Source of the DNA: Silene latifolia
Taxonomy: Eukaryota; Streptophyta; Magnoliopsida; Caryophyllales; Caryophyllaceae
NCBI RefSeq assembly: GCF_048544455.1
Contig: NC_133534.1
Coordinates: 32,378,217-32,442,216 of the forward strand
Direction: 5' to 3'
Length of the DNA stretch: 64,000 nt
Part shown: positions 11,533 through 23,740 of the stretch, piece after piece
Layout: the number at the start of each line of letters is the position of its first letter
Numbering within the stretch: the first letter of the stretch is position 1
Translations under genes and position numbers: made by a program
Notes under the pieces: generated by a model
The model's database searches: none
What the model saw: only the letters and a program-made list of their open reading frames with translations
What the model was told of the DNA's origin: nothing

Positions 11533-12798
11533 TCACTTACAACTCTTGTTAAACACTTCATATTTGTAATATATTCACTTTAGTGTTTATCTACTTACGC
11601 AATACGCTTTTTCCTATGTGGCCTCCATCAGACCATCACCATCTCCCACCAAGCTCCGATTTCTTATTCCCCACCACCTCCTCCACCTACCCACCACCTT
11701 TCCTAGCTACCCACCACCAAGCACCAGCCATCGCCACTATGAATTTTTTTTTGGCTATTGTGTTGTGTACGTTATTTTTTAGAACGTATTGCATAAAAAA
11801 GTTTCATAGCATTAGGAAGGCAAAATACTTACCGCATACTGTCAAGGTATGTAAGTAATAAATAACATGCCTCATATTGCGTAGCTAATATAATGTACTG
11901 GTTTAGAACGCGTGCAACTGCACGGTTTAGATATGGTTGTTAGAAAATTTTGCAATTAAACTAATGGTATTTAACTCTATTTTGAATAAAAATTCTACTA
12001 TACTCCGTAGTTAATATTTCGTTATAAGAGATAGAAAAGAAAAGGTTCAATACTTTTACCATGAATACTATTATAAGATTTTTATAACTTTTTGTCTAAG
12101 ACTTTGTTTTTAAAAAGATAGTGTTATTATATCATTACGTTCACTAAATGCATAAGTCTTAACTAATGAAATTTATAATACAATCAAATAAGAGTTGTGT
12201 TATAATAAACATCTTTATGTAATGCCAATGTTAAATGCTTAGATCCAAAAATTAAACTGATTTACAGATTACATAATATGGAAAGAAATAAATATTAACT
12301 TTAAGTAAAAACTATATATACCGTGCATAATTAAGTAAAATCTTTTTTTTTAAAGAAATGTATTTAAGATATATATGAGAAGAATTTTACAATAATATGA
12401 GTAAAACATGAGGTAATCTAACAAATCTTACAATAATATTGTTTGGTTTAAGGTGAGAAATTTTCGTGCTTCAATGATATATCACATGTAGACGCATGGT
12501 AGAATATTTCTGTAGATATTTTTTTAGGTAAAATATTTCCAACAAGCATATAATTAACCACATGTTAGGTCCAACTTCTCTTAAAGTAACTTAAAGTTCC
12601 CAATTGCCATTTAGCATCGACAAATTACTAAAAATTGTTGACAACATTTCATAAACTTCTCAAATTGCCCCTCCAAACCAAACATTTCAATCAAACTATC
12701 GAAAAACAATGGAGTCGACAAATCAAAACTAAAAACTAATATCGAATAACAAACAATTGAAAATTTTAAGATAAGATCCATGAATCGATAAAAGTTAT
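11533..12798. other. AT-rich intergenic DNA
   Basis: No gene seen. A perfect inverted repeat CGTGCA-AC-TGCACG lies at about 11910-11923, possibly debris of a DNA transposon. A proline-rich short ORF near 11.6-11.86 kb has no supporting motif. Confidence 0.5.
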
Positions 12799-12985
12799 AC
12801 TAATCGACATAAAATAAATCGTTTTTTCTAGAATGAAAACAACAAATTACTAAGTGAAACAACATTAAACTAATCAACGTAAAATTGGTTGATTTTTTTA
12901 GAAAATCAAAACGAAGAATTGCTAATATTGATAATGTAACTAATCGACGTAAAACGAATCAATATATTTTTTTAAGAAAAAAAAA
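12799..12985. repeat. Imperfect 70-bp tandem repeat, about 2.7 copies
   Basis: The phrase ACTAATCGACATAAAA (or close variants) starts at 12799, 12869 and 12939, an exact 70-bp period. The remainder of each unit is a diverged T-rich/A-rich segment. No coding potential. Confidence 0.75.
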
Positions 12986-12989
12986 GGCC

Positions 12990-13240
12990 CAGATCATACA
13001 CGTCCAACCCTAGGTCTGGACGTGGATGGTCCACGTCCAAACATAGGTCTGGAAGTGGATGTTCTACGTCTAAACTTTTCCTACACTGTCGCATTTTCGT
13101 AAAACGGCCATATCTCTCACGTTTCTTGTCTGTTTCGGGCGTGTGACCAACTGTTATAACCGTAAGAGGACAAACCGTCACCTTTAGTTGGAATTACTTC
13201 ATTATCAGGTCTATAACTCAAGTTATGATTGTTTAAAGTT
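12990..13240 (-). repeat. Fragment of a chromovirus internal leader with a different palindrome array
   Basis: The 13080-13240 part resembles 9300-9470 of element A (TTTTCGTAAAAC, GGGCGTGTGACC, GTAAGAGGACAA, TTGGAATTAC and CTCAAGTTAT in the same order). Immediately before it lies a short array based on GGTCTGGACGTGG and CCACGTCC instead of TACTCGATCGAGTA. No LTR is attached, so this is a relic. Confidence 0.65.
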
Positions 13241-13399
13241 AACCCTTATTGTATCCAAACTTGTTGTTTGGGGGTGGGATTTATATTATTGGTGTTTTTG
13301 CTTCTAAACCTTTGTTCTAATGCTCGTTTACCTTGAATGGTCATTCGTGATAGTCGTTCAAAGCAGCGAGTAAAAGATTGAGCCAATTAGTTATTTGCG

Positions 13400-13750
13400 T
13401 TAATTGGTCGTTTTGATTTGTTTGGTTACGTTGTCGTCATGGTAAAAATTGTTGGTGGAAGGTGCGATGATTAGGGGATTAAAAAAGCACAGGTCATTAA
13501 ACCCATAAAGGGCAAAAGAAGATGAACGCCGGTTGCAAAGTGAACATCCAAAATCAATCGTACATTTCTTTTGGTGTTGATCAGGAGTATCATCTACCGA
13601 TATTTGGGGCAATCTCCTTCGGGGTACTAAAAGTAATTTAATGGGTTGACCCCTCCCAAATTTGGCTTTTTCATTCGCAAGAGTCAGGAATCGAACCCTG
13701 ACCACTTGTTTGAAAGATGGGAACCCTTACCACTCACACCAGCCAACTTT
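13400..13750 (-). mobile_element. Possible tRNA-derived SINE
   Basis: On the minus strand a B-box-like GGTTCGATTCC (13688-13698) follows, at about tRNA spacing, an A-box-like TGGCTGGTGTGAGTGG (about 13730-13746). The intervening sequence does not fold as an obvious tRNA and there is no acceptor stem. A pol III-promoted SINE head is the best reading. The 3' end and target duplication were not found, so the extent is a guess. Confidence 0.4.
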
Positions 13751-14229
13751 GATAACCACATAAACATTTTGAGTTGCATAATGTTAGGACAAAAGTATTG
13801 AAGCACGCACAATAAAAGCTTGATTTTAGCCATTGCATTCTTACCATACAAAGTGAGAGGTTTCTACTACAACATCATTCGTCGGCCGGATCATGGATCG
13901 TTGTAGTAAGGTTGGACGGAGGAAGTTGTCAGAGGGAGATGAAGGAAAGAGGTGAAGGGGAGGGAGTTTAAAAAAATTAATTGAGGGAGTTGGAAAAAAT
14001 TGATCGAGGGAGAAAGATAAAAAATGACAAGCGTATCCGAAAAAAAACTACCCAATTAATAATTAATAAAGCTTTTAAGAGAGGCAAACCCGATACAAAG
14101 CGCATTACCATTACAATCATGAATCACAGCTCAACCGGGCAATCCATACAATGATACAAGGCCGTGGCTTTTGTATTTTCAGTCCTCTCAAGAGTCAAGA
14201 CAAGTGTCAGTCTTCACAAAATATAATAA

Positions 14230-14345
14230 CACGTGGACCAATAAAAACCCAGAAAATTATCGTATCTAAACAACCATCTCTCCGCCACTAATTCCGATTT
14301 TACAACTTTAATTCTGCGTCGTCGTTTTGATCTCAAATCCACGTG
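14230..14345 (+). promoter_or_regulatory. Two G-boxes in the LNK1 promoter
   Basis: CACGTG occurs at 14230-14235 and 14340-14345, 110 bp apart and about 0.1-0.2 kb upstream of the probable transcription start (around 14450, inferred from the intron-containing leader). A CCAAT word lies at about 14238. G-boxes are common in light- and clock-regulated plant promoters. Occupancy here is inference. Confidence 0.55.
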
Positions 14346-14449
14346 TCCTCCTTTAATATCACCCATTTTATTTTATTTTTCACACCCCGTAAAAAATAAT
14401 ATACTCTCATTATTTTATTATTAAAAATACATTATTTTAATCAACAAGA

Positions 14450-15261
14450 ACTACTAAAGACTTCGTTTACATTAGTAGCCTCCAGAACTTCTTCAACTTT
14501 CTTCTGTAAAAATTGGGGATTTTTTTTAATTTGATTATAATCATACAAATTAGGGTTCTTGTTTTTACTTGTGATGCTAATTTAGTCAAGATTAATTATA
14601 GTTTATTACTGCTGGTGTATTAATTGAGGTAAGTTTGATGTTAAATCTGTTTGATTCAGTAGTTATTGGAATAATATTATGTAATTTATGTGTTTGAAGT
14701 TAATTGAATGGTTGAATTTACTGATATGATATGTTTTGCTTAGTTTTTTGGTAATTTATTGAGGAAATCTGGAAATAGTTCATAGTTTGAAGTAATTTGA
14801 TTGATAGTGGAATTATTTGTGGTTTAAATTAGGGTTTTGTTATGATTATGATTGCTACAAAGCAGGAATTCTTGAAAATGATTGAATTTATGTTTTATTT
14901 TTTTGTTTGGGTATCAGATCTACTTTATTTGAATTTAATGCTGAATTGTATGGCTTTTATTTGATTATTTGAAGTTTTGATTGATTACTAGCAATCAGGT
15001 GTAAAAATGGTTGGTTGTTATTGTTGATGATAGGTGAAATCTGTATTTTAGTTTAATTGACTTTTGATTGATTCTTGTTTATGGTATTATTGCTCAAGAA
15101 TTATTTGGGATTGAGTTAGTGAAGGATTTGCTTGTGCAGGACGGTGTTTCGACTTACGATTGCTGTGAATATTTGGCTGAACCCGCGGAAATAATGCTGT
15201 CTTTACTAACTTTTCGGTTTCAAAAGTCTAGATTCTGAAACCGGGTTGTTTTCTTTGAGGG
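14450..15261 (+). other. LNK1: LNK1 5' leader with one intron
   Basis: A leader is inferred from good splice signals: donor GAG|GTAAGT near 14630 and acceptor TTGTGCAG|G near 15139. This leaves about 0.12 kb of second-exon leader before the ATG at 15262. The start of transcription cannot be fixed from sequence alone. Confidence 0.6.
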
Positions 15262-16542
15262 ATGTCGGACATGGGGAATTATGAGGTAGTTAGCGAGTAA
15301 TTGGTTCTGTTTCGTATGTTGAGCTAAGGCCTTTTTCGTGTTAAGCTACATATGGATCTTCGTATTTGAGGAATAAATTGATTTTTGTTTCTAAATTACA
15401 GCTAGAAGATATTGTGTGGGAATTGAGTGATAATGATGACCATATAGTGCCATTTACTGGAGATAAAAAGGGATATGCAGTTGAGAGGGGCGACAAATTA
15501 AGCCAACCGAGAGTTGAGCTGAAATATGCTGAAAGTAATGTAGACAGCGGAGTTGCACCAGGTAACACTACTGGAATGAAGGAGGAAGCAAGCCTTGATG
15601 CTGTGAAAGAAGACCAGAAAGCGATGTTGGGAAAAAGTACTTGGGGTCACTCATCAAATGAAGAGAGAATGCCCACACCATGTTTTAGTAGTAGTAAAGG
15701 GAAATCTGTTGATAGTAAGTTTTGCGCTGATGAACCCGTCGTTAATGATCAAGCATTTACTTCGGACAATAACCTAAAACAGTATCAGTTGACTGATGCA
15801 AGCTGCACTGAAAATGATCTTGCCTTTCTAAGAAATGGCCTTGAAGACAAGGGTAGCGACGATCTGCTATTTTATGGTTGGCCCGAGTTAGAAAATTTTG
15901 AGGATGTTGACAACATGCTTAGGTAATAAGATTGTGCATCCTCTAGTTTTTTCCCCTTGTTTTACCCTGCATACAATCGATGTCTTGAAAATTATTTTTA
16001 AATTCATATTGGTTCTCATGTTGCAGAAACTGTGATCCGACATTTGCGCTAGATATTGATAACTGCGGTGATTTGAGCTGGTTGTCATCTTCGCATACGA
16101 TTGAAGGTTCCAATGATGCTCTAAAATCTGGTTTTGCCTTTCCTGGTTGCGATCCGTGTGGCCTAAATTCTGTAACTGAACAACAAGACGTCTATGGACG
16201 GAGCAATGAAAGTAACAAGAATCTTACTTTAGGCAGCTGTGAGAGAGACTTGCACAAGTTTGTTCCTGATGCCCGTTCTACAATCACGGAGTCATATGGT
16301 AATGAATCTAGGGCTGTTCATCACATTGACACTCAATCGCAGGTTAGGCTTCCCTCTTGTGCTACCTTCTCTCTTTCTTTTTCAACTAAAAGCGAACGCT
16401 GTATCTATTACAGACCAGCATAATGGCCACTCAAAAGACAAGTAGAAGTTACTGGAATTTGTTTTTTTAAGTTTGAATGAATCGCTTTTCCCAAGCATAT
16501 ACAGTAAGGCTAATTGTACATTAGTGCGAATGTTACGCCTGG

Positions 16543-16578
<36 letters not shown>

Positions 16579-19500
16579 TGATTATGAATTTCTTCTCATG
16601 TCCTTGAGTGTCAGATCCACGGTCATGTCAGCCCATCAAAGCATCAGAAGTCACCAGGAGGCAAAAGAAAAAACTGGTCTTCGGGGAATGGCATCTCTTT
16701 TATTCAGTTTGACAAGCTAAATGAAGCGGGGGAGGAAAACCATCTGTTGAACTCGCAACATAATTTCTCACCAGAAAATCAACAACTACAAGATACTAGT
16801 CGACCGTGGTTACAAACACCAAAGCCCGTGATAAAATCCAACCATCAAACTTCAGATTGTGTTTTGCCAAGCTCAACACCTTCTACAACTAAGTCTGAGG
16901 CTGGTGTTCTTCCAAAAATGTCCCCAAGGGATTCATCACACGCATCCATCAATATGCATTCTGTTGAAAGTTCTCGTGACATTTCTTTCAAAAATATTAC
17001 AGAAAGCAAGAAGAAAGGCAAATTACATCAACGTAGATTGTCTAGGCATACTGAAAAATCCAATTTAAGGACACAAAGATTTGATTCTGATCAGTCTTGT
17101 GATAAAAAACCAATCACTAAAGATGAAAATGAAGCTGAAGGTCAAAGAAAAATTGATGGTTGTGATATTGGCTTTTCGGGGGAGCTGAATTCTTCTACTA
17201 TTCAAGAAAGCTCTTGCTTGAGCTCTGTGATGGATGAACCTGCGTTTGATGCAAGCAGTTTAAAGCAGCTTCAACATGTCATGGGGCAGGTATCGCGGCT
17301 TTCGACCTTGCTTAGTGCTTCTCTAACATGCTCTAGTGTACTGTCTGGCTCACTTGTTCTGTTTGATTGTAGACGGTTTTATTTTTATTTCCCTGAAATC
17401 TCTATTACATGGTCACGAGTCGACCAATCCTGATTAGCTGAATGTGGAACTATTCTGCTTTCCAAATTCTTTTTGGCTTTTTGGGTTTGTCATACAAGAT
17501 TACAATTAAAAATAGCTATCCTTCGTTCCTTCGTTTATACACTCTGCAGCTAAAATATTAGATTTAGAAAGGCTGAAAAAAGAAGCTTAAATGAGGCGAA
17601 TTTGCCAAAATAGCAATTACCTAATTCGTTCTCATTATTGAGTTTCTTTGTTGTTGTATTGAACTTCTGTAAAGAGGAGTTAATTTTTGAAAAAAAATTG
17701 TGTTTCAGCTGGACATAAGGACCAAGTTGTGCATAAGAGACAGTCTTTATCGGCTAGCAAGGAGTGCAGCGCAGAGGCATAAGTGTGACAACCAGAGTAA
17801 TGGCGGAGGAGATGAAAGAGATGCTAATGGTGCTTTCTTATCGGGAACAAATAAGTACGCACTTGTTGATCTCAATTTTTCTGCTGCTTTCCACTATTTT
17901 TGAATCAACTGCTAATTACACATTACGGGACTGTGGCATTACTTTTTTCTGGGCTAGGAGCGCCTATTCTCAAGGAAGTTCTGATTTGGTCTCGGGATTT
18001 TTCTCGCATTTAATGACAGGCTAAAAGTTTCAGGATATAACAACGATGCCTTGGTCCTGAGTAATATTTGGGATTAGCTAAAATGAACAATACAGAGGAC
18101 TGAATTCTGGGAAGTGAAAGGATTTACAAATGGAGCAAAGAAACAAATAAAATGAAGATAACAGATAGTTAAAAGAGGAAAAACAAATTAAATTATCAGG
18201 CAGACCTGTGCCTACAAAAATAGTACTACAATTGGTCTTTTTATTTCTGTACTCTCATATTCAAAGTATGCCTATATTTCCCCTTAGCCTTAATTTCTGC
18301 AGGCATAACTACAGTCCTAGCTGATACCTTATACATCCATATTTTTAATAGACGCCCCCTAGTATTCCACATTCCTTGCAAATATATTTACAAGTACGGC
18401 TGTTCTTTATGTCCCAAAATTGTTTTGACCGTTTTGAACGTCGCTTTTTTTTTTTTTTTTTTTTTAATTACTTTTTGTGATAAGTAGGACTTTCCTGGTG
18501 ACATGGTACATCTGTATATGAGTGTAACGTAAAGAGGGTGAATCCTTGGTTGCTTAAGAAACATGTCACATGTTTAGATGACTCCTATGTTTGTCAGTAG
18601 TTGTATAATGTTTCATTTTTCTTCTGTTTGGAGCTTATTTTATATTCCTAAAATATGAATAACCTCTTGTTTTCCTACCCTAGCAGCATCCATATTGGAT
18701 TATTGGCTGTTACTTTCATAATTTCTGGTCAGATTGAGGGAGCAATTATCCAGGGCTTCAGAATCTTGTAGTTTTAGTTTGTTATATGTTGTTGGTGACT
18801 CAAGGTCCAGAAAGGATTATTGGTGAGGTAAATATCAAAGTAAGTAGAATGTCTGACTTATACTTAATTAGTGATACCAAATAATAATCTAAATGGCTGA
18901 GTAGACGTTAGGGTTGATAGGGGAAATTCTTTTGAAAGTAGTATTCGAAATAACTGTACAATGCGAGACCAATCCAAACCCAAATTTAATCAGATCCAGA
19001 ATGACCCCAAGTGACTGATTGTAGCAAAAACCCTACTAGTGATCCAGAAAAAATTCATACGTGACTACCCTGTATCCAAATGACCCGATAATAGCGCACC
19101 CGAAAACAACCCAAACCTCGCAATGGCCCTACCCTAATGACCCATAGGTCTAATCAGAAGCATGTAAGTCAAGCAGTACCAGCAGAATCCTTCAGGCAAT
19201 TTATTGCATTTGTTCTTAATTTTATCCAAGCAGCTTGAATTCGGTGCAATACATTAAAACATAACTCAGTCTTCTCTGACTGCTTTACTTTGTTATGTTC
19301 TTATCTATAGTCGTCGGTTTTTGTAGGAGCACTGGGTTTATCGATATGGAGACAGACACAAATCCCATTGATCGATCCATAGCACATTTATTGTTCCACA
19401 GGCCGTCTGATCCTTCAGCATCTGCTACTCCTGTTGATGCCGTGGCCATGAAATCTCACATCATGGTATGCATGTTTGCTTTTATGTAGACTGCTTATTA

Positions 19501-21495
19501 ATCTTCCTGATTTATTTTCTCAAAATACTAAGGCGCGCTTCATCATTTTGGAAACAGTCGTCCATAATTCACGAACTTAGTTTCATCTGGATACTAAAGG
19601 CATTCTAAAATATAATACGAGTATAGTATATGCATGGGCGGATCCAGGAATTCAAAGTACAGTGGGCTAGAAAATAAAATGTAAAAAAGTCTTACAAAAA
19701 AAAAAATACAAACTAAACTAAAATCTTTACAGGACCAAACTAAACTGGACCTGTACAACAACACTTTAATCACAAATTAATTACTTAAATGAAAATTACC
19801 ATAAAAATACTGAGTATATGTTTCAGAGTTATGAGTTATCGTAGAACTCTGGTACAAAAATTCCGTTCGCCTACGGACTACAGCTACACCGTCTGTCCGT
19901 CTTCCTTTTCCCTAAACTTTAACAGTATAAAAACTCCGTTTGCCTACGGACTAGGTCTACGGCTACACCGAATTTGACATTCTTATTATCATCAAAAGTT
20001 CAAAATCAAAAGATTTATCTAGAATTAGACTTTCAAAAGAGCCCTATTTGCCTAGTAGCATAATCAATATTACTAAAAGGGAAGATATAATTGATGAATA
20101 ATAAGATTAATAAGAGAGATACCTTAATTAAAGTATGAAAGTAGAAATTGGAGGGGGTGAACGACGGAGAGACAACTGTAAGTGGCAGTGGATCCTCCGT
20201 GGTGAGCCTGGTGACCGATGAACTGATCGACGAAATTTGGTGCGTTGTAGCGTTGGAGTGAAAAGGCATACGTCACTTTGGGGTTTTCTTATTTGTTTAT
20301 GGAGTTGCCTTTTGACTTTTCAAAAACTTGTGAAAATTTATTTTTTTGGCTGGTTGGGCTTGAGCCCAGATAGCCCTTGGGATAAATCCGCCCCTGTATA
20401 TGTATATCTTTATCTATGTATCTCACTATTGTATATTTGCTAGAAATGAAAGAAATGGATGTCCCTTGCTCTCTTTCGCCAATAGGCTTGTTCAATTAAA
20501 AAGGAGCCTCTCATGTTTGCTCATCTTCTTTACTAGCCTTACTGAGGGGTGAAACCTGGCCTCATTTTATAATCTGTCAAGCTTAGGGCGATGCGCGCCC
20601 TCAATGCTCCAGCTTTCCATCGCAATTAAATATACTGTATGATATTCTGAAGTGTACTTAATTCCATTATAAATCCTAAGCGTTAGTTATAACTGGGACT
20701 ATTTTTCTTAAATGACTCCTGATCTGATCCTGTTAAATGGATGTAGCACCACAGTTAACGGTGAGATTAGATCGAAGCTCCATTTAGATCCCACACAATG
20801 GTTACGGGATTCATTGAACCCCGGAGGCCGGAGCCTCGAGCATTTGTTTGAGTGTATTTAATATTTATCACAACACTGACTTAAAATTTATTGAACCCTT
20901 ACTCTATAAGAGCATATCACATATCACAAATTCTCATTTGTGACGGCGGTATCCGTCACAAACTTGTGACTGATACCGTTTCCTCTCACAAAATGCCCAT
21001 GAGAGGTGAGTGGGGAAGCATATGGGGGGTGCTCCACCTTGTCTCCTCTCCCTTTTTGTGAGAGGCCACAAGCTTGTGACGGGATTAGCCCGTCACAAGC
21101 AAGACTAGCTGATCACATATTGTATGCGACGGACGTATTTATAACAAACTAGGCAACCTCTGACACAATACTCCATTCCCTTTTCCCTTTCTCTCAAATT
21201 CTAAGGACACAATATTTGGCATCTACCTGCCTCAGATGGAATGGTATAGTGTCACATTAATTGTATCTGCCTACCTGATTTCACCTGTAGTTGGAGACTT
21301 GGGAGTCCATAAGACATCCTCAGGATTTCCTTTTACTTGCCATATACACCCCAACCCTGTAACATCCTTCTCATAGAATTATTGCTTGTTTATGTTTAAC
21401 AGGTCGAGGCACCTAATCCATCCAAAGCTGACAAATCAGCGAGCCGAGAAGAGACTACTTTAGTTAATGAAAATGGCACTGAACACAGAACCTGA
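15262..21495 (+). CDS. LNK1: LNK1-type clock and light-signalling coactivator
   Basis: Nuclear transcriptional coactivator of the NIGHT LIGHT-INDUCIBLE AND CLOCK-REGULATED family. In Arabidopsis it binds REVEILLE MYB factors (RVE4/RVE8) and promotes afternoon and evening clock genes. My exon model is 15262-15285, 15402-15922, 16027-16342, 16615-17289, 17709-17854, 19327-19465, 21403-21495. All introns are GT..AG and phases join without a break, giving 637 aa, close to Arabidopsis LNK1. Recognisable blocks are LEDIVWELSDNDDHIVPF (residues 9-26), FYGWPELENFEDVDNMLR (165-182), LSWLSSSHTIEG (198-209), LDIRTKLCIRDSLYRLARSA (513-532) and TNPIDRSIAHLLFHRPSD (572-589). The last two are the C-terminal conserved regions tied to RVE binding. 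There is no DNA-binding domain, as in the family. The start was chosen because MSDMGNYE splices in frame to LEDIVW. Nothing disrupts the ORF. Intron 6 of the CDS model (19466-21402) holds two MITEs. A 35-T run lies in the intron at 16343-16614. Confidence 0.93.
19633..20396. mobile_element. MITE-like element in LNK1 intron (hAT-like ends)
   Basis: Ends are CATGGGCGGATCC at the left and the complement of CAGGGGCGGATTT at the right, flanked by TATATG on both sides (only six bases match exactly). There is no transposase. End sequences of this GGGCGGATCCAGG type are common in plant non-autonomous DNA elements. The superfamily is uncertain because the target duplication is not a clean 8-mer. Confidence 0.55.
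20925..21111. mobile_element. Mutator-like MITE in LNK1 intron
   Basis: A 187-bp element flanked by the perfect 9-bp duplication ATCACATAT (20916-20924 and 21112-21120), the length typical of Mutator-like insertions. Its two arms are inverted copies containing TTGTGACGG and CCGTCACAA, so the RNA could fold strongly. It lies about 0.3 kb upstream of the last coding exon. Confidence 0.8.
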
Positions 21496-22270
21496 ACTGT
21501 GAGTGCGCCATATAGAACTTTGAAACGCCTTATCAATGTACTGTACGCCTAGTCTCGTTTTCGATGCAGGGGGCTTCAGTCTGGTGTACAGCTACATTGT
21601 GTTTCTCATGGTCAGTTCACACCCCCTGTATTTTTTCTCTTTCGCCAGTTTTGCTGATGTCTGTAATTAGCTACGTATCCAATAAATGTGAAATATACCA
21701 CGTCTGTATTCTAAATCAACCGTAGGATATGTCTCCTCCATCTTGCTTATTTTCTGATTCTCCCTTTTTAGACTTTGCGCATCTTCTATCTATTTCCAGT
21801 TTATAAGGATTAACTCTGTAAATTTCCTGTTTCTCCGGTATTCTGTGCTTCAATGAATGTCGAGTATCTGTTGTTCAATACTTGATTTGGTTGTGAGCTG
21901 AATTATAATGTTGGAGACTTGTTCACTGAAACATGTGTATTGAATGGTGAGATTGTAACAATTAATGCAGGTTGTGAGATCTCAGTGCATGTGATATGTG
22001 CTCTTTTTTATAGGGATCTCCCCAGCCTGGCTGCTTCCTGACTGACAAGATGGCTGCTGTTTTATCGGAGGAAGATGGTGCAAGCCAATACAGGGACAAA
22101 CGTTGATCAATCGTTTTAGCAAATTATTTGGCATTATTCTGAACGGTCGAGTCCAGTGTTACTTTGTCGGAAATTCATATCCAACACTGGACATCCGCCA
22201 TTAAGCTGTACAGTGGAAGATATGTATCCAGTTCCGAAGGTTGTTAGATATCTGTCTCGAGTTTTAGTTT
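21496..22270 (+). other. LNK1: LNK1 3' region, probably with UTR introns
   Basis: Possible donor ACT|GTGAGT just after the stop and acceptors ATGCAG|GGG (about 21570) and TTTATAG|GGA (about 22014) suggest one or two introns in the 3' UTR. The polyadenylation point is not identifiable. Confidence 0.4.
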
Positions 22271-23272
22271 GTCAATATTTATCACAAGTGACGTTGAAAA
22301 CTGTCTCAGTGTGAATACAAAAATGCTTTGTTCACTAACAAATTTTCTTAGGTAATTTATCTCGATAATAGTTTTTTTTTTTCCCCGAATAGTCTCTCGA
22401 TAATAAGCTCTAATATAAGGAAACAATTTTAGGATGTTTATTTTTGTAGTAAGTATTGTACTCACAATACTCTTTTTCCAATTCTACCCTTTGCATTTGC
22501 ACTCCTCATTATACTGACCTCTAAAAAAAGAAGAAAAGTTCCATCATCCTTCGGCCTTCACCACCAATCCACCACCCTCCCCTCAGCAGCCAACCTTCCT
22601 CCACTGGCCCTCTGCTACTCGCCCCCTTCCCTTTGCCACTGCCAGAGTGCCGGACAACGACGGCCCTCGTCGGTTATGAGTTTATGACCGACAATGTTGC
22701 ACCCTCCCATCCTTCGTTCTCTTGCAACTCCACCGCCCCTGACACTGTTGCACCCTCCCATTCACCAGCCTTCACGCCCTCTCCTACCCTTCACCCGCGA
22801 CACCAGTCTCCCCCTTCCCCTCACCGACGGCAAGTACGTCCCCTGCCCCGGCGAAGCTACTTCTTTCTCTCTTCCCACACAAGAGAACCCAAGACCTTTA
22901 TAAATGTACAAAACATCATTAACGTTAGGATGCAATCTTAGGCTAAGGTTCGTTTAATTTAACCCAGTAAGACTTTCCGCTGAAGTCCGTGACAAATGTC
23001 CAGGTTCAATTCTGTGTACTCTAACCCAAATCTAATCCCAACAAATTGCAAAGAAGATATAAAAAATTCTCACTCATACAAGATTAAACACAACACAACT
23101 CCAGAAGCAACCCTGTTTTCTGACTCTTTCTATTGAAAGATGCACCTTTAAACGGAACACCTAACAATTCTTCCAGAACCAAGTGGGCTAAACTAGTTCG
23201 ACAATGGGAGTTTTTTCTAAAGGCCATTCATGAGCAAACCCTTTGGTTGTATGACGATGTTGTATGACGCTA
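22271..23272. other. Convergent intergenic spacer
   Basis: Lies between the 3' ends of LNK1 and the minus-strand gene. 22540-22870 is unusually C-rich and encodes proline/serine-rich short ORFs in two overlapping frames, with no recognised motif. The last 200-300 bp is probably 3' UTR of the minus-strand gene. Confidence 0.5.
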
Positions 23273-23702
23273 CTAATCAAAGGTCTGCCTGAGCTGCATC
23301 TCGGTCTCGCTTTTCCAAGACGCGTGTGAAGATTGACCTTTCATTCTCTTAGATTTCTCTTTATCTTTGACGGTTGAACCCTTCTTCTTTGCATCTCCAG
23401 AAGGGCATGTTGGGCATACCATCCCGAGGGCACTTGAGTACATCTTGGGTATTCCGCATTGCAAGCACATGCTGAAACAAGAACCCCAAAGTGACTGTTA
23501 ACAATGAGGGCCAGAATAATTGTGGAATCTGATGGAAAATAAGGTCCAGAAGTTTTCGAGGGAAAATTTGTGCAAATATACACCCAATTTCAAACCTACA
23601 ATAGCCCAAAAAAAAAAAAAAAGAATGCTGACATACAAATTACGCATGCCGATGTTATATAGCTTACGCTAATGAAGTCACTGAATTGTGGAATTCATGA
23701 TA

Positions 23703-23740
<38 letters not shown>

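Noticed and set aside
13679..13750. Possible intact tRNA gene on the minus strand
   Set aside because: A B-box-like T-arm is present but no acceptor stem or anticodon arm pairs, so a SINE head is more likely.
22633..22941. Proline/serine-rich ORFs between LNK1 and the minus-strand gene
   Set aside because: Two overlapping frames are equally open because the DNA is C-rich. There is no conserved block or splice context.
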